NCBI GenBank assembly: GCA_030066795.1
Contig: JASJAW010000015.1
Coordinates: 55,301 to 119,300 of the forward strand
DNA length: 64,000 nt
Direction of reading: 5' to 3'
From: Dinoroseobacter sp.
Lineage (GTDB): Bacteria; Pseudomonadota; Alphaproteobacteria; Rhodobacterales; Rhodobacteraceae
Of this stretch, positions 16,002 through 23,902 are shown piece after piece (the first letter of the stretch is position 1; each line of letters opens with the position of its first letter). A program made the position numbers and the translations under genes. A model generated the notes under the pieces. It made no database searches. It was not told where the DNA came from and saw only the letters and a program-made list of their open reading frames with translations.

Positions 16002-16727
16002 TCAGACGAAGAACTGTGCGCCGTTCGCCGAGATCGTGGAGCCGTTGATGAAGCCTGCGTCGTCGGACGCAAGGAATACCACACAGCGGGCGATCTCTTC
16101 CGGCTCACCCAGACGGCCCGCTGGAATCTGCGGGATGATCTTGGAATTCAGAACTTCCTCGGGAATCGCTCGGACCATTTCGGTGCCGATATAGCCTGGG
16201 CAAACTGCGTTGGCGGTGATGCCCGCGCGCGCACCTTCCTGTGCCAGAGACTTCACGATGCCAAGATCACCGGCCTTGGTGGCGGCGTAGTTGACCTGAC
16301 CTGCCTGACCCTTCTGTCCGTTGATCGAGGAAATCACGATGACGCGGCCGAACTTGCGTTCGCGCATACCGGGCCAGACCGGGCGGACGGTGTTGAATAC
16401 GCCCGTCAGGTTGGTATCGATGACCTTCTGCCACTGCTCCGGGGTCATCTTGTGGAAGAACCCGTCCCATGTGATGCCGGCGTTGGCCACCACTACGTCG
16501 ATGGGGCCAAGATCGGCTTCGACCTGTGCAATGCCGGCGGCACTGGCTTCGTAGTCAGCCACGTTCCACTTGTAGGTTTTGATGCCGGTCGCTTCGGTGA
16601 AGGCCGCGGCCTTCTCGTCGTTGCCGGCATAGGTGGCCGCAACGCTGTATCCTTCGGCCTGCAGAGCCTTGGAAATGGCTTCGCCGATGCCGCGCGAACC
16701 GCCGGTCACTAGTGCTACACGTCCCAT
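16002..16727 (-). CDS. phaB: Acetoacetyl-CoA reductase (PHB synthesis)
   Basis: PhaB reduces acetoacetyl-CoA to (R)-3-hydroxybutyryl-CoA with NADPH. The 241-residue short-chain dehydrogenase has the cofactor loop TGGSRGIG (8-15) and the NAGIT motif. The catalytic Ser134, Tyr147 and Lys151 lie in VISSING and NYAATKAG. The C-terminus ends INGSTISANGAQFFV, the characteristic PhaB ending. AGGAGG lies 5 bases before the ATG. It follows phaA on the same strand with a 107-base spacer that contains a strong hairpin. The synthase gene phaC is not in the window. Confidence 0.96.
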   Translation of the reverse strand: MGRVALVTGGSRGIGEAISKALQAEGYSVAATYAGNDEKAAAFTEATGIKTYKWNVADYEASAAGIAQVEADLGPIDVVVANAGITWDGFFHKMTPEQWQKVIDTNLTGVFNTVRPVWPGMRERKFGRVIVISSINGQKGQAGQVNYAATKAGDLGIVKSLAQEGARAGITANAVCPGYIGTEMVRAIPEEVLNSKIIPQIPAGRLGEPEEIARCVVFLASDDAGFINGSTISANGAQFFV

Positions 16728-16801
16728 GAGATCCTCCTACGGATGCTTACTATTTGTCCGGCCGGGCGGGATGTGTTCGGTTGCGCCTGGCGGAATGGAG
16801 A

Positions 16802-16823
16802 GGGGCAGCCCAGCGGCTGCCCC
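16802..16823 (-). other. Intercistronic hairpin between phaA and phaB
   Basis: A perfect 9-base stem (GGGGCAGCC and GGCTGCCCC) with a 4-base loop lies 12 bases past the phaA stop. There is no T-run on either strand, so full termination is unlikely. It may stabilise the phaA transcript 3' end or modestly reduce phaB expression. Confidence 0.6.
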
Positions 16824-16834
16824 GAAGGCTTGTG

Positions 16835-18010
16835 TTACGGACGCTCGAGGCACATGGCGACACCCATGCCGCCTCCGATGCACAGTGTGGCGAGGCCTTT
16901 TTTGGCGTCGCGACGCTGCATTTCAAAGAGCAGCGTGTTTAGGATCCGGGCACCGGACGCGCCGATCGGATGGCCGATGGCAATCGCACCCCCGTTTACG
17001 TTTACGATCTCTGGATCCCAGCCCATGTCCTTGTTCACGGCGCAGGCTTGCGCGGCGAAAGCTTCGTTCGCCTCCACCAGATCAAGGTCCCCGACTTTCC
17101 ACCCGGCTTTTTCAAGTGCTTTGCGCGACGCATAGATTGGCCCGACGCCCATAACCGATGGATCAAGACCCGCGGTGGCATAGGAGGCGATCCGTGCCAG
17201 CGGTTCGATTCCGCGCTTCTCGGCCTCGTCTGCGGACATCAGCAGTGCGCCCGCAGCGCCATCATTCAGGCCCGACGCGTTGCCCGCGGTGACCGAGCCG
17301 TCCCTGGTGAAGGCCGGACGTAGCTTCTGCATGTTTTCGATAGTTGCGCCGTGGCGGATGTACTCGTCTTTGTCGACAACGATGTCGCCTTTGCGGGTCT
17401 TGACAGTGAACGGGATCACCTCGTCGTCGAATTTCCCCGCATTCTGAGCCGCTTCGGCTTTGTTTTGGCTACCGACTGCGAATTCGTCCTGCTGATCGCG
17501 GCTGATCTGCCATTGCTCGGCCACGTTCTCTGCGGTCTGGCCCATGTGATAGCCGTTGAATGCGTCCCAAAGACCGTCGCGGATCATGGAGTCGATGAAC
17601 TTCATGTCTCCCATCTTCTGACCTGCGCGCAGGTTGGCCACATGGGGGCTGAGCGTCATGTTTTCCTGTCCGCCGGCGCAGACAATGCTCGCATCGCCAA
17701 GCTGGATATGCTGCGCGCCGAGCGCAACAGCACGAAGACCAGACCCGCAGACCTGGTTGATGCCCCACGCAGCGCTTTCGATGGGCAGGCCTGCGTTGAC
17801 ATGAGCTTGGCGTGCGGGATTTTGACCCTGACCGCCGGTGAGAACCTGACCTAGAATAGTTTCGGATACCTCGGCCTTTTCGACACCGGCACGCTCAACC
17901 AGCGCTTCTAGAACGGCGGCGCCCAGGTCGTGGGCGGGTGTTTTTGCGAACGAGCCGCTGAAGCTGCCAACGGCTGTGCGCGCGGCAGATGCGATTACGA
18001 CATTGGTCAT
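16835..18010 (-). CDS. phaA: Acetyl-CoA C-acetyltransferase (beta-ketothiolase)
   Basis: PhaA condenses two acetyl-CoA to acetoacetyl-CoA, the first step of PHB synthesis. It also feeds the ethylmalonyl-CoA pathway, for which mcl1 is present in this window. The 391-residue length is exactly typical. Catalytic residues are Cys88 (QVCGSGLRA), His347 ([10 protein letters not shown]) and Cys377 ([10 protein letters not shown]). The ATG at 18010 starts [15 protein letters not shown], the normal N-terminus. The in-frame extension to 18118 is not conserved. It is transcribed ahead of phaB. Confidence 0.96.
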   Translation of the reverse strand: MTNVVIASAARTAVGSFSGSFAKTPAHDLGAAVLEALVERAGVEKAEVSETILGQVLTGGQGQNPARQAHVNAGLPIESAAWGINQVCGSGLRAVALGAQHIQLGDASIVCAGGQENMTLSPHVANLRAGQKMGDMKFIDSMIRDGLWDAFNGYHMGQTAENVAEQWQISRDQQDEFAVGSQNKAEAAQNAGKFDDEVIPFTVKTRKGDIVVDKDEYIRHGATIENMQKLRPAFTRDGSVTAGNASGLNDGAAGALLMSADEAEKRGIEPLARIASYATAGLDPSVMGVGPIYASRKALEKAGWKVGDLDLVEANEAFAAQACAVNKDMGWDPEIVNVNGGAIAIGHPIGASGARILNTLLFEMQRRDAKKGLATLCIGGGMGVAMCLERP

Positions 18011-18349
18011 CGGATGAATTCCCCTTTTGAATTCTAGCGGACGCCCGAACGCAAATGCAGTAAAGGCGCGACAAGTGCTGTCTTGTTCTCGTCTAGACAG
18101 GCGAAAACGCTGCGGCAACTGACATCGTGTCTCAGTCCCCCAGCAAATAGTCGCATTCGAGAGAGGTATGCTTCATCAAGCGGCTGGGCTTAATTGTCTG
18201 AAACTTCATAAAAAAAGTCGAGTTTCTCTGGTGGCGAGCTGGCAAGCGTGCCAGCCTTGCGTTTTGCTCAAAGCCGCTATGAAGCAAGTTACAGAGCCGC
18301 ATTACAAAGGAATCGGGGCCCGAGAAGATGCAAAGCCTGTTTTTTTTGA
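18011..18349. other. 339-base gene-free interval upstream of phaA
   Basis: No credible ORF is seen. On the minus strand a TAGAAT -10-like box (18033-18028) lies 20-odd bases before phaA, with only a poor -35 (TGCATT) at 17-base spacing. CTGTCT/AGACAG inverted arms sit near 18078-18101. A 6-base hairpin (GCTGGC/GCCAGC, 18238-18255) and homopolymer tracts (A7 near 18210, T8 near 18340) complete the interval. It likely holds phaA control sites and the end of the EAL transcript. Confidence 0.5.
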
Positions 18350-19186
18350 TCAGGCAGTCCGACGTGCCTCTGCGCGTTCAAGCCAAGCCGGGCGCGTGGT
18401 CGGAGCTGCGAAATGATACCCTTGCAGGCAATCGACGCCCGCAGCGGTCAGGAAGGCCACATCTTGAGCGGTTTCCACGGACTCGGCGACAGTGAACATG
18501 TCGAAGTGCCGCGCGACATCTACCAGCGCTTGTACCAGAACCTGATTGTCTGCGCTGTGCGCAATCTTGCGAACAAATTCGCCGTCGATCTTAAGAATGT
18601 CGAAGTAGAAATCGCGCAAATACCTGAAGGAGGTGTACCCAGCGCCGAAATCATCCAGCGCGAAGGAAATCCCTTCTTTCTGCAAGTCTTTCATAAAGAC
18701 GGTGACTATCTCGGGCATCACCATCGCCGATTGCTCGGTGATTTCGAGGATCAAACGCTCGGCAACCGTTGGATCCGCTGCGAGCCCATCACGCAAGATC
18801 GAAAACCACGGCTCATATCCAATGGATCGGGCCGACATGTTGATTGCCAGCCTCAAGCCTGGAACGCGGCGCAAAGTGTCGAGACCGATTTCCAGCGCCA
18901 GGCAATCAAGCTGGCGACCCAGTTCCTTGTTTTCGACGGTGTCAATGAATTCGCGCGCGGGAATGATCCGACCGGTTTCATCCATCACGCGGATCAAACC
19001 TTCAAAAAAGGCCGCCCGCTTCGGGCGCTGAGCCATCACGACCGGTTGGTAGGCCAACATAACATTCTTGCGCTCCACCGCGCGCGTCACCATAGCCAAG
19101 ATGTTGCGATCACGTTGCGCGACAGCTTCGTTCAGCGGGGTTTTCGACCCGGCTTTGCGTCCTTTCTTTCGGGGGGGTGGTGGCAT
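18350..19186 (-). CDS. EAL-domain protein (c-di-GMP phosphodiesterase-like)
   Basis: The 278-residue protein is essentially one EAL domain, without PAS, GGDEF or membrane segments. It has a short basic Pro/Lys N-terminus. The signature is EGL (62-64) instead of EAL. Other catalytic and metal-binding motifs are present in near-canonical form: INMSARS, EITEQS, LDDFGAGYTSFRYL, KIDGEFV, AESVET and QGYHFA. Cleavage of c-di-GMP is therefore plausible. The final RTA tail is basic. I chose the ATG at 19186 because AAGGAG lies 6 bases upstream. The TTG two codons earlier is too close to it. Confidence 0.9.
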   Translation of the reverse strand: MPPPPRKKGRKAGSKTPLNEAVAQRDRNILAMVTRAVERKNVMLAYQPVVMAQRPKRAAFFEGLIRVMDETGRIIPAREFIDTVENKELGRQLDCLALEIGLDTLRRVPGLRLAINMSARSIGYEPWFSILRDGLAADPTVAERLILEITEQSAMVMPEIVTVFMKDLQKEGISFALDDFGAGYTSFRYLRDFYFDILKIDGEFVRKIAHSADNQVLVQALVDVARHFDMFTVAESVETAQDVAFLTAAGVDCLQGYHFAAPTTRPAWLERAEARRTA

Positions 19187-19309
19187 TCGCAACTCCTTCG
19201 CGGCTGAAGGGATCCTGCGCTGATGCAGTTTAATTTCCGGTGAATCTTCTCGATTTGTTCCTCTTTCGTTTCAAATGCGCTAGACCCGTTCGGCAACATG
19301 GAGACAGAG

Positions 19310-19882
19310 ATGGCCGAGAGATGCGAATGGTGTGGCTCAGACCCGTTGTACGTCGCCTATCACGACACGGAATGGGGCGTGCCCGACTATGATCCGCGCG
19401 CCCTTTGGGAAAAACTCATTCTGGACGGATTTCAGGCTGGGCTGAGCTGGATAACCATCCTGCGCAAGCGCGACGCTTTTCGCGATGCATTCGAGGGGTT
19501 TCAGCCGGAACATATCGCTACATGGGGCCCGGAGGATGTGGAGCGGTTGCTTCAAAATCCGGGCATCGTCCGGCATCGGGGGAAGATCGAGGCGACGATC
19601 GGGAATGCGCAAGCCTACCTGGAGATCGAAGCCGATACCGGTTTTTCGCCATTCCTTTGGTCTTTTTTAGGGGGCAAACCGATCCAGAACCACTTCGCGA
19701 CGATGGCGGACGTCCCGGCCGAGACGCCTGAGTCGCGTGCAATGTCCAAGGCCTTGAAAGCGCGGGGCTTCAAGTTCTGTGGGCCGACGATTGTCTATGC
19801 TTTCATGCAGGCTACAGGCATGGTCAACGATCACCTTGTCGGATGCCCGAGCCACGCAAATGTCGCAAAGCTTTCGAGCTAG
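19310..19882 (+). CDS. tag: DNA-3-methyladenine glycosylase I
   Basis: Tag removes 3-methyladenine from alkylated DNA to start base-excision repair. The 190-residue product has the family's N-terminal CEWCG and YVAYHDTEWGVPDYD. The C-terminal VNDHLVGCPSH supplies the other zinc ligands (His and Cys). AGLSWITILRKRDAFR is also diagnostic. GGAG lies 6 bases before the ATG at 19310, and an ATG four codons earlier has none. Its 3' end overlaps the convergent TlpA-like gene by 4 bases. Confidence 0.95.
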   Translation: MAERCEWCGSDPLYVAYHDTEWGVPDYDPRALWEKLILDGFQAGLSWITILRKRDAFRDAFEGFQPEHIATWGPEDVERLLQNPGIVRHRGKIEATIGNAQAYLEIEADTGFSPFLWSFLGGKPIQNHFATMADVPAETPESRAMSKALKARGFKFCGPTIVYAFMQATGMVNDHLVGCPSHANVAKLSS

Positions 19883-20439
19883 TCTGAGGCAAGCAACGCT
19901 GAAACGATTGCCTTTGCCGAAGTGCTGTCCCACTCCGCCTCGCCTGTAAGCCGGGCGATTTCCATCCCGTCAGGGTCAAGGATGACGGTGACGGGCAAGC
20001 CCATCACATTCATATCTTTGGCAATCGCCATGCCATCATCGCGGTACATGGGAAGGGTTGCGATGCTCTCATCCTTAAAGAACTTCGCGATGCCCTGTGG
20101 CGAGTTGCGGCCGGTCGCTAGTGTGACAACCGCAAACTCGTCAGGGTTAAAGGCTTGGTTAAGCCGATCCAGCGAGGGCATCTCCTTCCGGCAGGGGGCG
20201 CACCATGTCGCCCAGAAGTTCAGAACAACATACTTCCCTTCGTAGTCGGCGAGGGATTTCTCGGCTCCATCGGAGGTAACAAAACCAATTTCAGAGGCTG
20301 GGACCGGCGTTTCATGAAAGGTCAATTTGACGAGTTGCTCTTCCCGCAGGGCCTCAAGCGCAGCGATATCGTGCGGTGTTTCCGCGTTTGCACCGAGAGT
20401 GAGGCCCAGATATAGGACGGCCGTTGTTAGTAGGCGCAT
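19879..20439 (-). CDS. TlpA-like thiol-disulfide oxidoreductase
   Basis: The 186-residue exported thioredoxin-fold protein has a signal peptide (about 1-19, LTLGANA then ETPHD). The active site WATWCAPCRKEMP has Cys80 and Cys83, and the cis-Pro loop is GLPVTVILDPDG. TlpA-type proteins reduce disulfides in the periplasm, often for cytochrome c or oxidase maturation. The ATG at 20439 gives a proper signal peptide. An upstream ATG at 20484 would overlap argH's leader. Only 32 bases separate it from the divergent argH start. Confidence 0.93.
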   Translation of the reverse strand: MRLLTTAVLYLGLTLGANAETPHDIAALEALREEQLVKLTFHETPVPASEIGFVTSDGAEKSLADYEGKYVVLNFWATWCAPCRKEMPSLDRLNQAFNPDEFAVVTLATGRNSPQGIAKFFKDESIATLPMYRDDGMAIAKDMNVMGLPVTVILDPDGMEIARLTGEAEWDSTSAKAIVSALLASD

Positions 20440-20471
20440 AAGACTTGCGTGCTCCAATCCGAGGGCCAGAG

Positions 20472-21866
20472 ATGACCGAGACAAAATCCAACGCCATGTG
20501 GGGCGGCCGTTTTGCGGCAGGCCCGGATGCGATCATGGAGGCGATCAACGCCTCCATCGATTTCGATCAACGCTTGGCGCGTCAGGATATCGAAGGTTCC
20601 CGAGCCCATGCTGCGATGCTCGCCCAGCAAGGCATCCTGTCCAATAAGGACGCGGAGGCGATCCGGGAAGGCCTGCTCACGGTCTTGTCAGAAATCGAAG
20701 CTGGGGATTTCGCGTTCTCATCGGCGCTGGAGGACATTCACATGAATGTCGAAGCGCGGCTAAAGGAGCTGATTGGAGAGCCCGCAGGGCGTCTGCATAC
20801 GGGGCGGTCGCGGAACGATCAGGTGGCGACGGATTTCAAACTTTGGGTGAGGGACCAACTTGATGCTGCGGAAGCCGGGCTTGTGGCGTTAATTAAGGCG
20901 CTCCTGGCTCAGGCAGAGGCCGGAACTGACTGGGTCATGCCTGGATTCACCCATCTGCAAACCGCGCAGCCGGTGACCTGGGGCCACCACATGATGGCCT
21001 ATGTGGAAATGTTTGGCCGCGATCTGAGCCGGGTGCGCGATGCGCGTACCCGCATGAACGAGTGTCCTCTGGGAGCCGCAGCCTTAGCAGGGACCTCCTT
21101 CCCGATTGACCGGGACATGACGGCAAATGAGCTGGGTTTCGATCGTCCGGCCGCGAATTCTCTTGATGCTGTCTCGGACCGGGATTTCGCGCTGGAGTTC
21201 CTCTCCACCGCGTCGATCTGTGCAATGCATCTGTCGCGTTTTGCGGAAGAGCTTGTCATCTGGTCTTCGGCCCAGTTTCGTTTCGTGACACTGTCGGATC
21301 GTTTCTCGACGGGCTCTTCGATCATGCCACAGAAGAAGAATCCTGACGCGGCGGAGCTGATCCGGGCCAAGATCGGACGCATCGTCGGCGCCAACGTCGC
21401 ACTGCTCACGGTGATGAAGGGCCTGCCGTTGGCGTATTCCAAGGATATGCAGGAAGACAAGGAACAGGTTTTCGACGCGGCCGACACGCTGATACTGGCC
21501 TTGGCCGCGATGGAGGGCATGGTGCGCGATATGACTGCCAACCGCGACGCGCTGGCCGCGGCGGCGGGGGCGGGCTTTTCGACCGCGACGGATCTGGCCG
21601 ACTGGCTCGTTCGTACTTTGAATTTGCCTTTCCGCGACGCACACCATGTCACGGGCAGCCTCGTGGCCATGGCAGAGGATAAAGGTATCGATCTGCCGGA
21701 TCTCAGTCTTAAAGAGATGCAGTCGGTGCATGCGAGCATATCCGACGACGTTTTCTCCGTGCTAGGGGTCGAGAACTCGGTCGGAAGCCGTGTGAGTTAC
21801 GGTGGGACGGCACCCGTTCAGGTGCGGGCCCAGATCGCGCGCTGGAAACAGGAGTTCGGTCTGTGA
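20472..21866 (+). CDS. argH: Argininosuccinate lyase
   Basis: ArgH splits argininosuccinate into arginine and fumarate, the last step of arginine synthesis. The 464-residue length is normal. The superfamily signature [20 protein letters not shown] holds the flexible catalytic-serine loop, and [13 protein letters not shown] and [18 protein letters not shown] are present. The start at 20472 follows GAGGG by 6 bases. The TGA overlaps the GTG of a downstream small lipoprotein (GTGA). The gene heads a tight chain of four genes. Confidence 0.97.
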   Translation: MTETKSNAMWGGRFAAGPDAIMEAINASIDFDQRLARQDIEGSRAHAAMLAQQGILSNKDAEAIREGLLTVLSEIEAGDFAFSSALEDIHMNVEARLKELIGEPAGRLHTGRSRNDQVATDFKLWVRDQLDAAEAGLVALIKALLAQAEAGTDWVMPGFTHLQTAQPVTWGHHMMAYVEMFGRDLSRVRDARTRMNECPLGAAALAGTSFPIDRDMTANELGFDRPAANSLDAVSDRDFALEFLSTASICAMHLSRFAEELVIWSSAQFRFVTLSDRFSTGSSIMPQKKNPDAAELIRAKIGRIVGANVALLTVMKGLPLAYSKDMQEDKEQVFDAADTLILALAAMEGMVRDMTANRDALAAAAGAGFSTATDLADWLVRTLNLPFRDAHHVTGSLVAMAEDKGIDLPDLSLKEMQSVHASISDDVFSVLGVENSVGSRVSYGGTAPVQVRAQIARWKQEFGL

Positions 21867-22033
21867 GGTCCCTGATTGTCGCCATCGCAATGGCCTCGCT
21901 CGCAGGCTGCGCGCCACGTTCGGCGCCGTCGGCGAATGTCAGCGGTGAAGTCAAAATCGGTACGGATGGCACTTCGGTCTCTCCAAGGGTTGAAATCCAG
22001 CGTGGAAATGTAGGTGTAGCGGTAGAACGATGA
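21863..22033 (+). CDS. 56-residue lipoprotein coupled to argH
   Basis: A GTG at 21863 overlaps the argH stop and opens a frame for a small lipoprotein. It has a hydrophobic signal ([16 protein letters not shown]) with lipobox LAGC, acylated Cys15-16 region, then a short beta-prone tail ([20 protein letters not shown]). The GTGA coupling and textbook lipobox make it credible in spite of its size. Its stop overlaps the ATG of another small lipoprotein. Function unknown. Confidence 0.75.
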   Translation: MRSLIVAIAMASLAGCAPRSAPSANVSGEVKIGTDGTSVSPRVEIQRGNVGVAVER

Positions 22034-22188
22034 AACAGCTTGTCTTGATATGTCTGGTCGGCCTGAGCCTCGTGGCCTGTGGTGTGGACGGCGCGCCCGT
22101 GCCGCCACCGCCGGAACCCACTCCTGAACCGGGCACCTCTACGGGTGTTACCATCAGCGGTTCTGTTGGCGCTGGGATCAGACGCTGA
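22030..22188 (+). CDS. 52-residue proline-rich lipoprotein
   Basis: This ATGA-coupled frame encodes a lipoprotein signal ([17 protein letters not shown], lipobox LVAC with Cys17). A Pro/Glu linker (PVPPPPEPTPEPG) and a short C-terminus (TGVTISGSVGAGIRR) follow. The proline stretch would act as a rigid spacer into the periplasm. The end of the protein loosely resembles the VSGEVKIG segment of its upstream neighbour. Its TGA overlaps the next ATG. Function unknown. Confidence 0.72.
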   Translation: MKQLVLICLVGLSLVACGVDGAPVPPPPEPTPEPGTSTGVTISGSVGAGIRR

Positions 22189-22514
22189 TGGGCCCATGGT
22201 CACCGCTCCGAATTGTTTATCTGCTTCTTGCGATCTGGGGAGCGATACACCCCATGTACTGGTTTGTTTCGTACATGCAGGCGACCGGAACCGGGCTCTC
22301 TGGGTTGATTGATGCGTGGTATGTCAACGCCTCTACCACCGGGCTGACGTGGGACCTGACGATTGCCGCCATAGCGCTGACCGTTTTCGTGATCGCAGAG
22401 AGCACGCAACAAAAGAACTGGATCGGTCTTATCGCGGTTCCGGCGACCTATTGCATCGGTGTCAGCTGCGGGCTTCCGCTTTATCTCTTCATACGTTCTC
22501 GCACTCGCACCTGA
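22188..22514 (+). CDS. DUF2834 family membrane protein
   Basis: The 108-residue protein has three hydrophobic segments (about 8-27, 54-70 and 78-101). It resembles the DUF2834 family (LRIVYLLLAIWGAIHPMYWF start). It is translationally coupled (TGATG) to the preceding lipoprotein, so argH, two lipoproteins and this gene form one chain. No function is known for the family. Confidence 0.82.
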   Translation: MGPWSPLRIVYLLLAIWGAIHPMYWFVSYMQATGTGLSGLIDAWYVNASTTGLTWDLTIAAIALTVFVIAESTQQKNWIGLIAVPATYCIGVSCGLPLYLFIRSRTRT

Positions 22515-22604
22515 TCGCCCTTTCGCAGCGCAGGCGGGACGAAATTGCAATTCCCGCCCGATCTGCTAAGTGCCCCCGGACCGCGTTTCGAAAGACCTGC
22601 TCAG

Positions 22605-23870
22605 ATGGATCATTTTCTCTATCGTGACGGCATCCTGCATGCCGAGGACGTTGCCCTGCCGGATATTGCAGGCTTCGTTGGCACGCCGTTCTATTGCTAT
22701 TCGACAGCGACGCTGACGCGGCATTTCAAACTGTTCGACGAGGCGCTTTCCTGGGCCCCGCATCTGGTGTGCTTTGCGATGAAGTCGAATTCCAACCAAG
22801 CCATTATCAAGGTACTGGCCGATCTCGGGGCCGGTATGGACGTGGTGTCGGGTGGAGAATATGCGCGTGCCAAAGCCGCTGGTGTGCCAGGGGAGCGGAT
22901 CGTCTTTTCCGGCGTGGGCAAGACCCGGGCGGAAATGCGGATGGCGCTTGAGGGCGGCATTCGTCAGTTCAATGTCGAATCCGAGCCGGAAATGCGCGTG
23001 TTGTCCGAGGTGGCCGCAAGCCTTGGGGTGCAAGCTCCAATCACCGTTCGCGTGAACCCGGACGTGGATGCGAAGACCCACGAAAAAATCGCCACAGGCA
23101 AATCTGAAAACAAGTTTGGCATTCCGATCTCACGTGCGCGCGAAGTCTATGCGGAAGCCGCTAAATTGCCGGGCTTGAGGGTGATCGGGATCGATGTGCA
23201 CATTGGCAGCCAGCTGACGGAACTGGAGCCTTTTGAACTGGCCTATCAGAAAGTCGCCGAACTTACCCACGCACTGCGCGCGGACGGGCATGAGATCGCG
23301 AGGCTCGATCTTGGCGGAGGGCTTGGCATCCCTTATTCCCGGTCCAACGAAGCGCCACCGCTGCCCACGGATTACGGAGCGCTGATCCAACGAACAGTCG
23401 GTGATCTGGGCTGTGAGATCGAAATCGAGCCCGGGCGCCTCATCTCGGGCAATGCGGGGATCATGGTCAGTCAGGTGATCTACGTGAAGCAGGGTGAGGA
23501 TCGCCAGTTTCTCATCCTCGATGGCGCCATGAACGACCTCATCCGACCATCCATGTACGGTGCCTACCACGATATCGTCCCGGTAACTGAACCGGCGCCG
23601 GGAACAGCCTACACGCCTTATGATATCGTTGGCCCGGTCTGCGAAAGCGGCGACACCTTTGCCAAGGGGCGCGATATGGTGCCTCTAGCCGAGGGGGACT
23701 TGGTCGCGTTCCGATCCGCGGGGGCTTACGGGGCCGTCATGTCGTCGGAATACAATACGCGGCCGCTGATCCCCGAGGTGCTGGTCCACGGTGATCAATT
23801 CGCGGTTATCCGCGAACGGCCGACCTTTGACGAAATCATAAATCGCGATACCATCCCTGCGTGGCTATAG
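22605..23870 (+). CDS. lysA: Diaminopimelate decarboxylase
   Basis: LysA decarboxylates meso-diaminopimelate to lysine using PLP. The 421-residue fold-III enzyme shows the PLP lysine Lys60 (FAMKSNSNQA), HIGSQ, the glycine-rich LDLGGGLGIPY and EPGR for phosphate binding. CESGDTFAKGRD supplies the second-subunit active-site cysteine. I start at the ATG at 22605, which gives the family-normal MDHFLYRDG. A TTG at 22545 would add 20 residues. dapB of the same pathway is elsewhere in the window (32.5 kb). Confidence 0.96.
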   Translation: MDHFLYRDGILHAEDVALPDIAGFVGTPFYCYSTATLTRHFKLFDEALSWAPHLVCFAMKSNSNQAIIKVLADLGAGMDVVSGGEYARAKAAGVPGERIVFSGVGKTRAEMRMALEGGIRQFNVESEPEMRVLSEVAASLGVQAPITVRVNPDVDAKTHEKIATGKSENKFGIPISRAREVYAEAAKLPGLRVIGIDVHIGSQLTELEPFELAYQKVAELTHALRADGHEIARLDLGGGLGIPYSRSNEAPPLPTDYGALIQRTVGDLGCEIEIEPGRLISGNAGIMVSQVIYVKQGEDRQFLILDGAMNDLIRPSMYGAYHDIVPVTEPAPGTAYTPYDIVGPVCESGDTFAKGRDMVPLAEGDLVAFRSAGAYGAVMSSEYNTRPLIPEVLVHGDQFAVIRERPTFDEIINRDTIPAWL

Positions 23871-23902
23871 CGCACTCCCGCGCAGCCCGTCAGGACCGAT
23901 AT

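Noticed and set aside
18238..18265. GCTGGC/GCCAGC hairpin as a terminator of a small RNA in the phaA upstream region
   Set aside because: No directly following T-run on either strand and no promoter that would create a defined small RNA.
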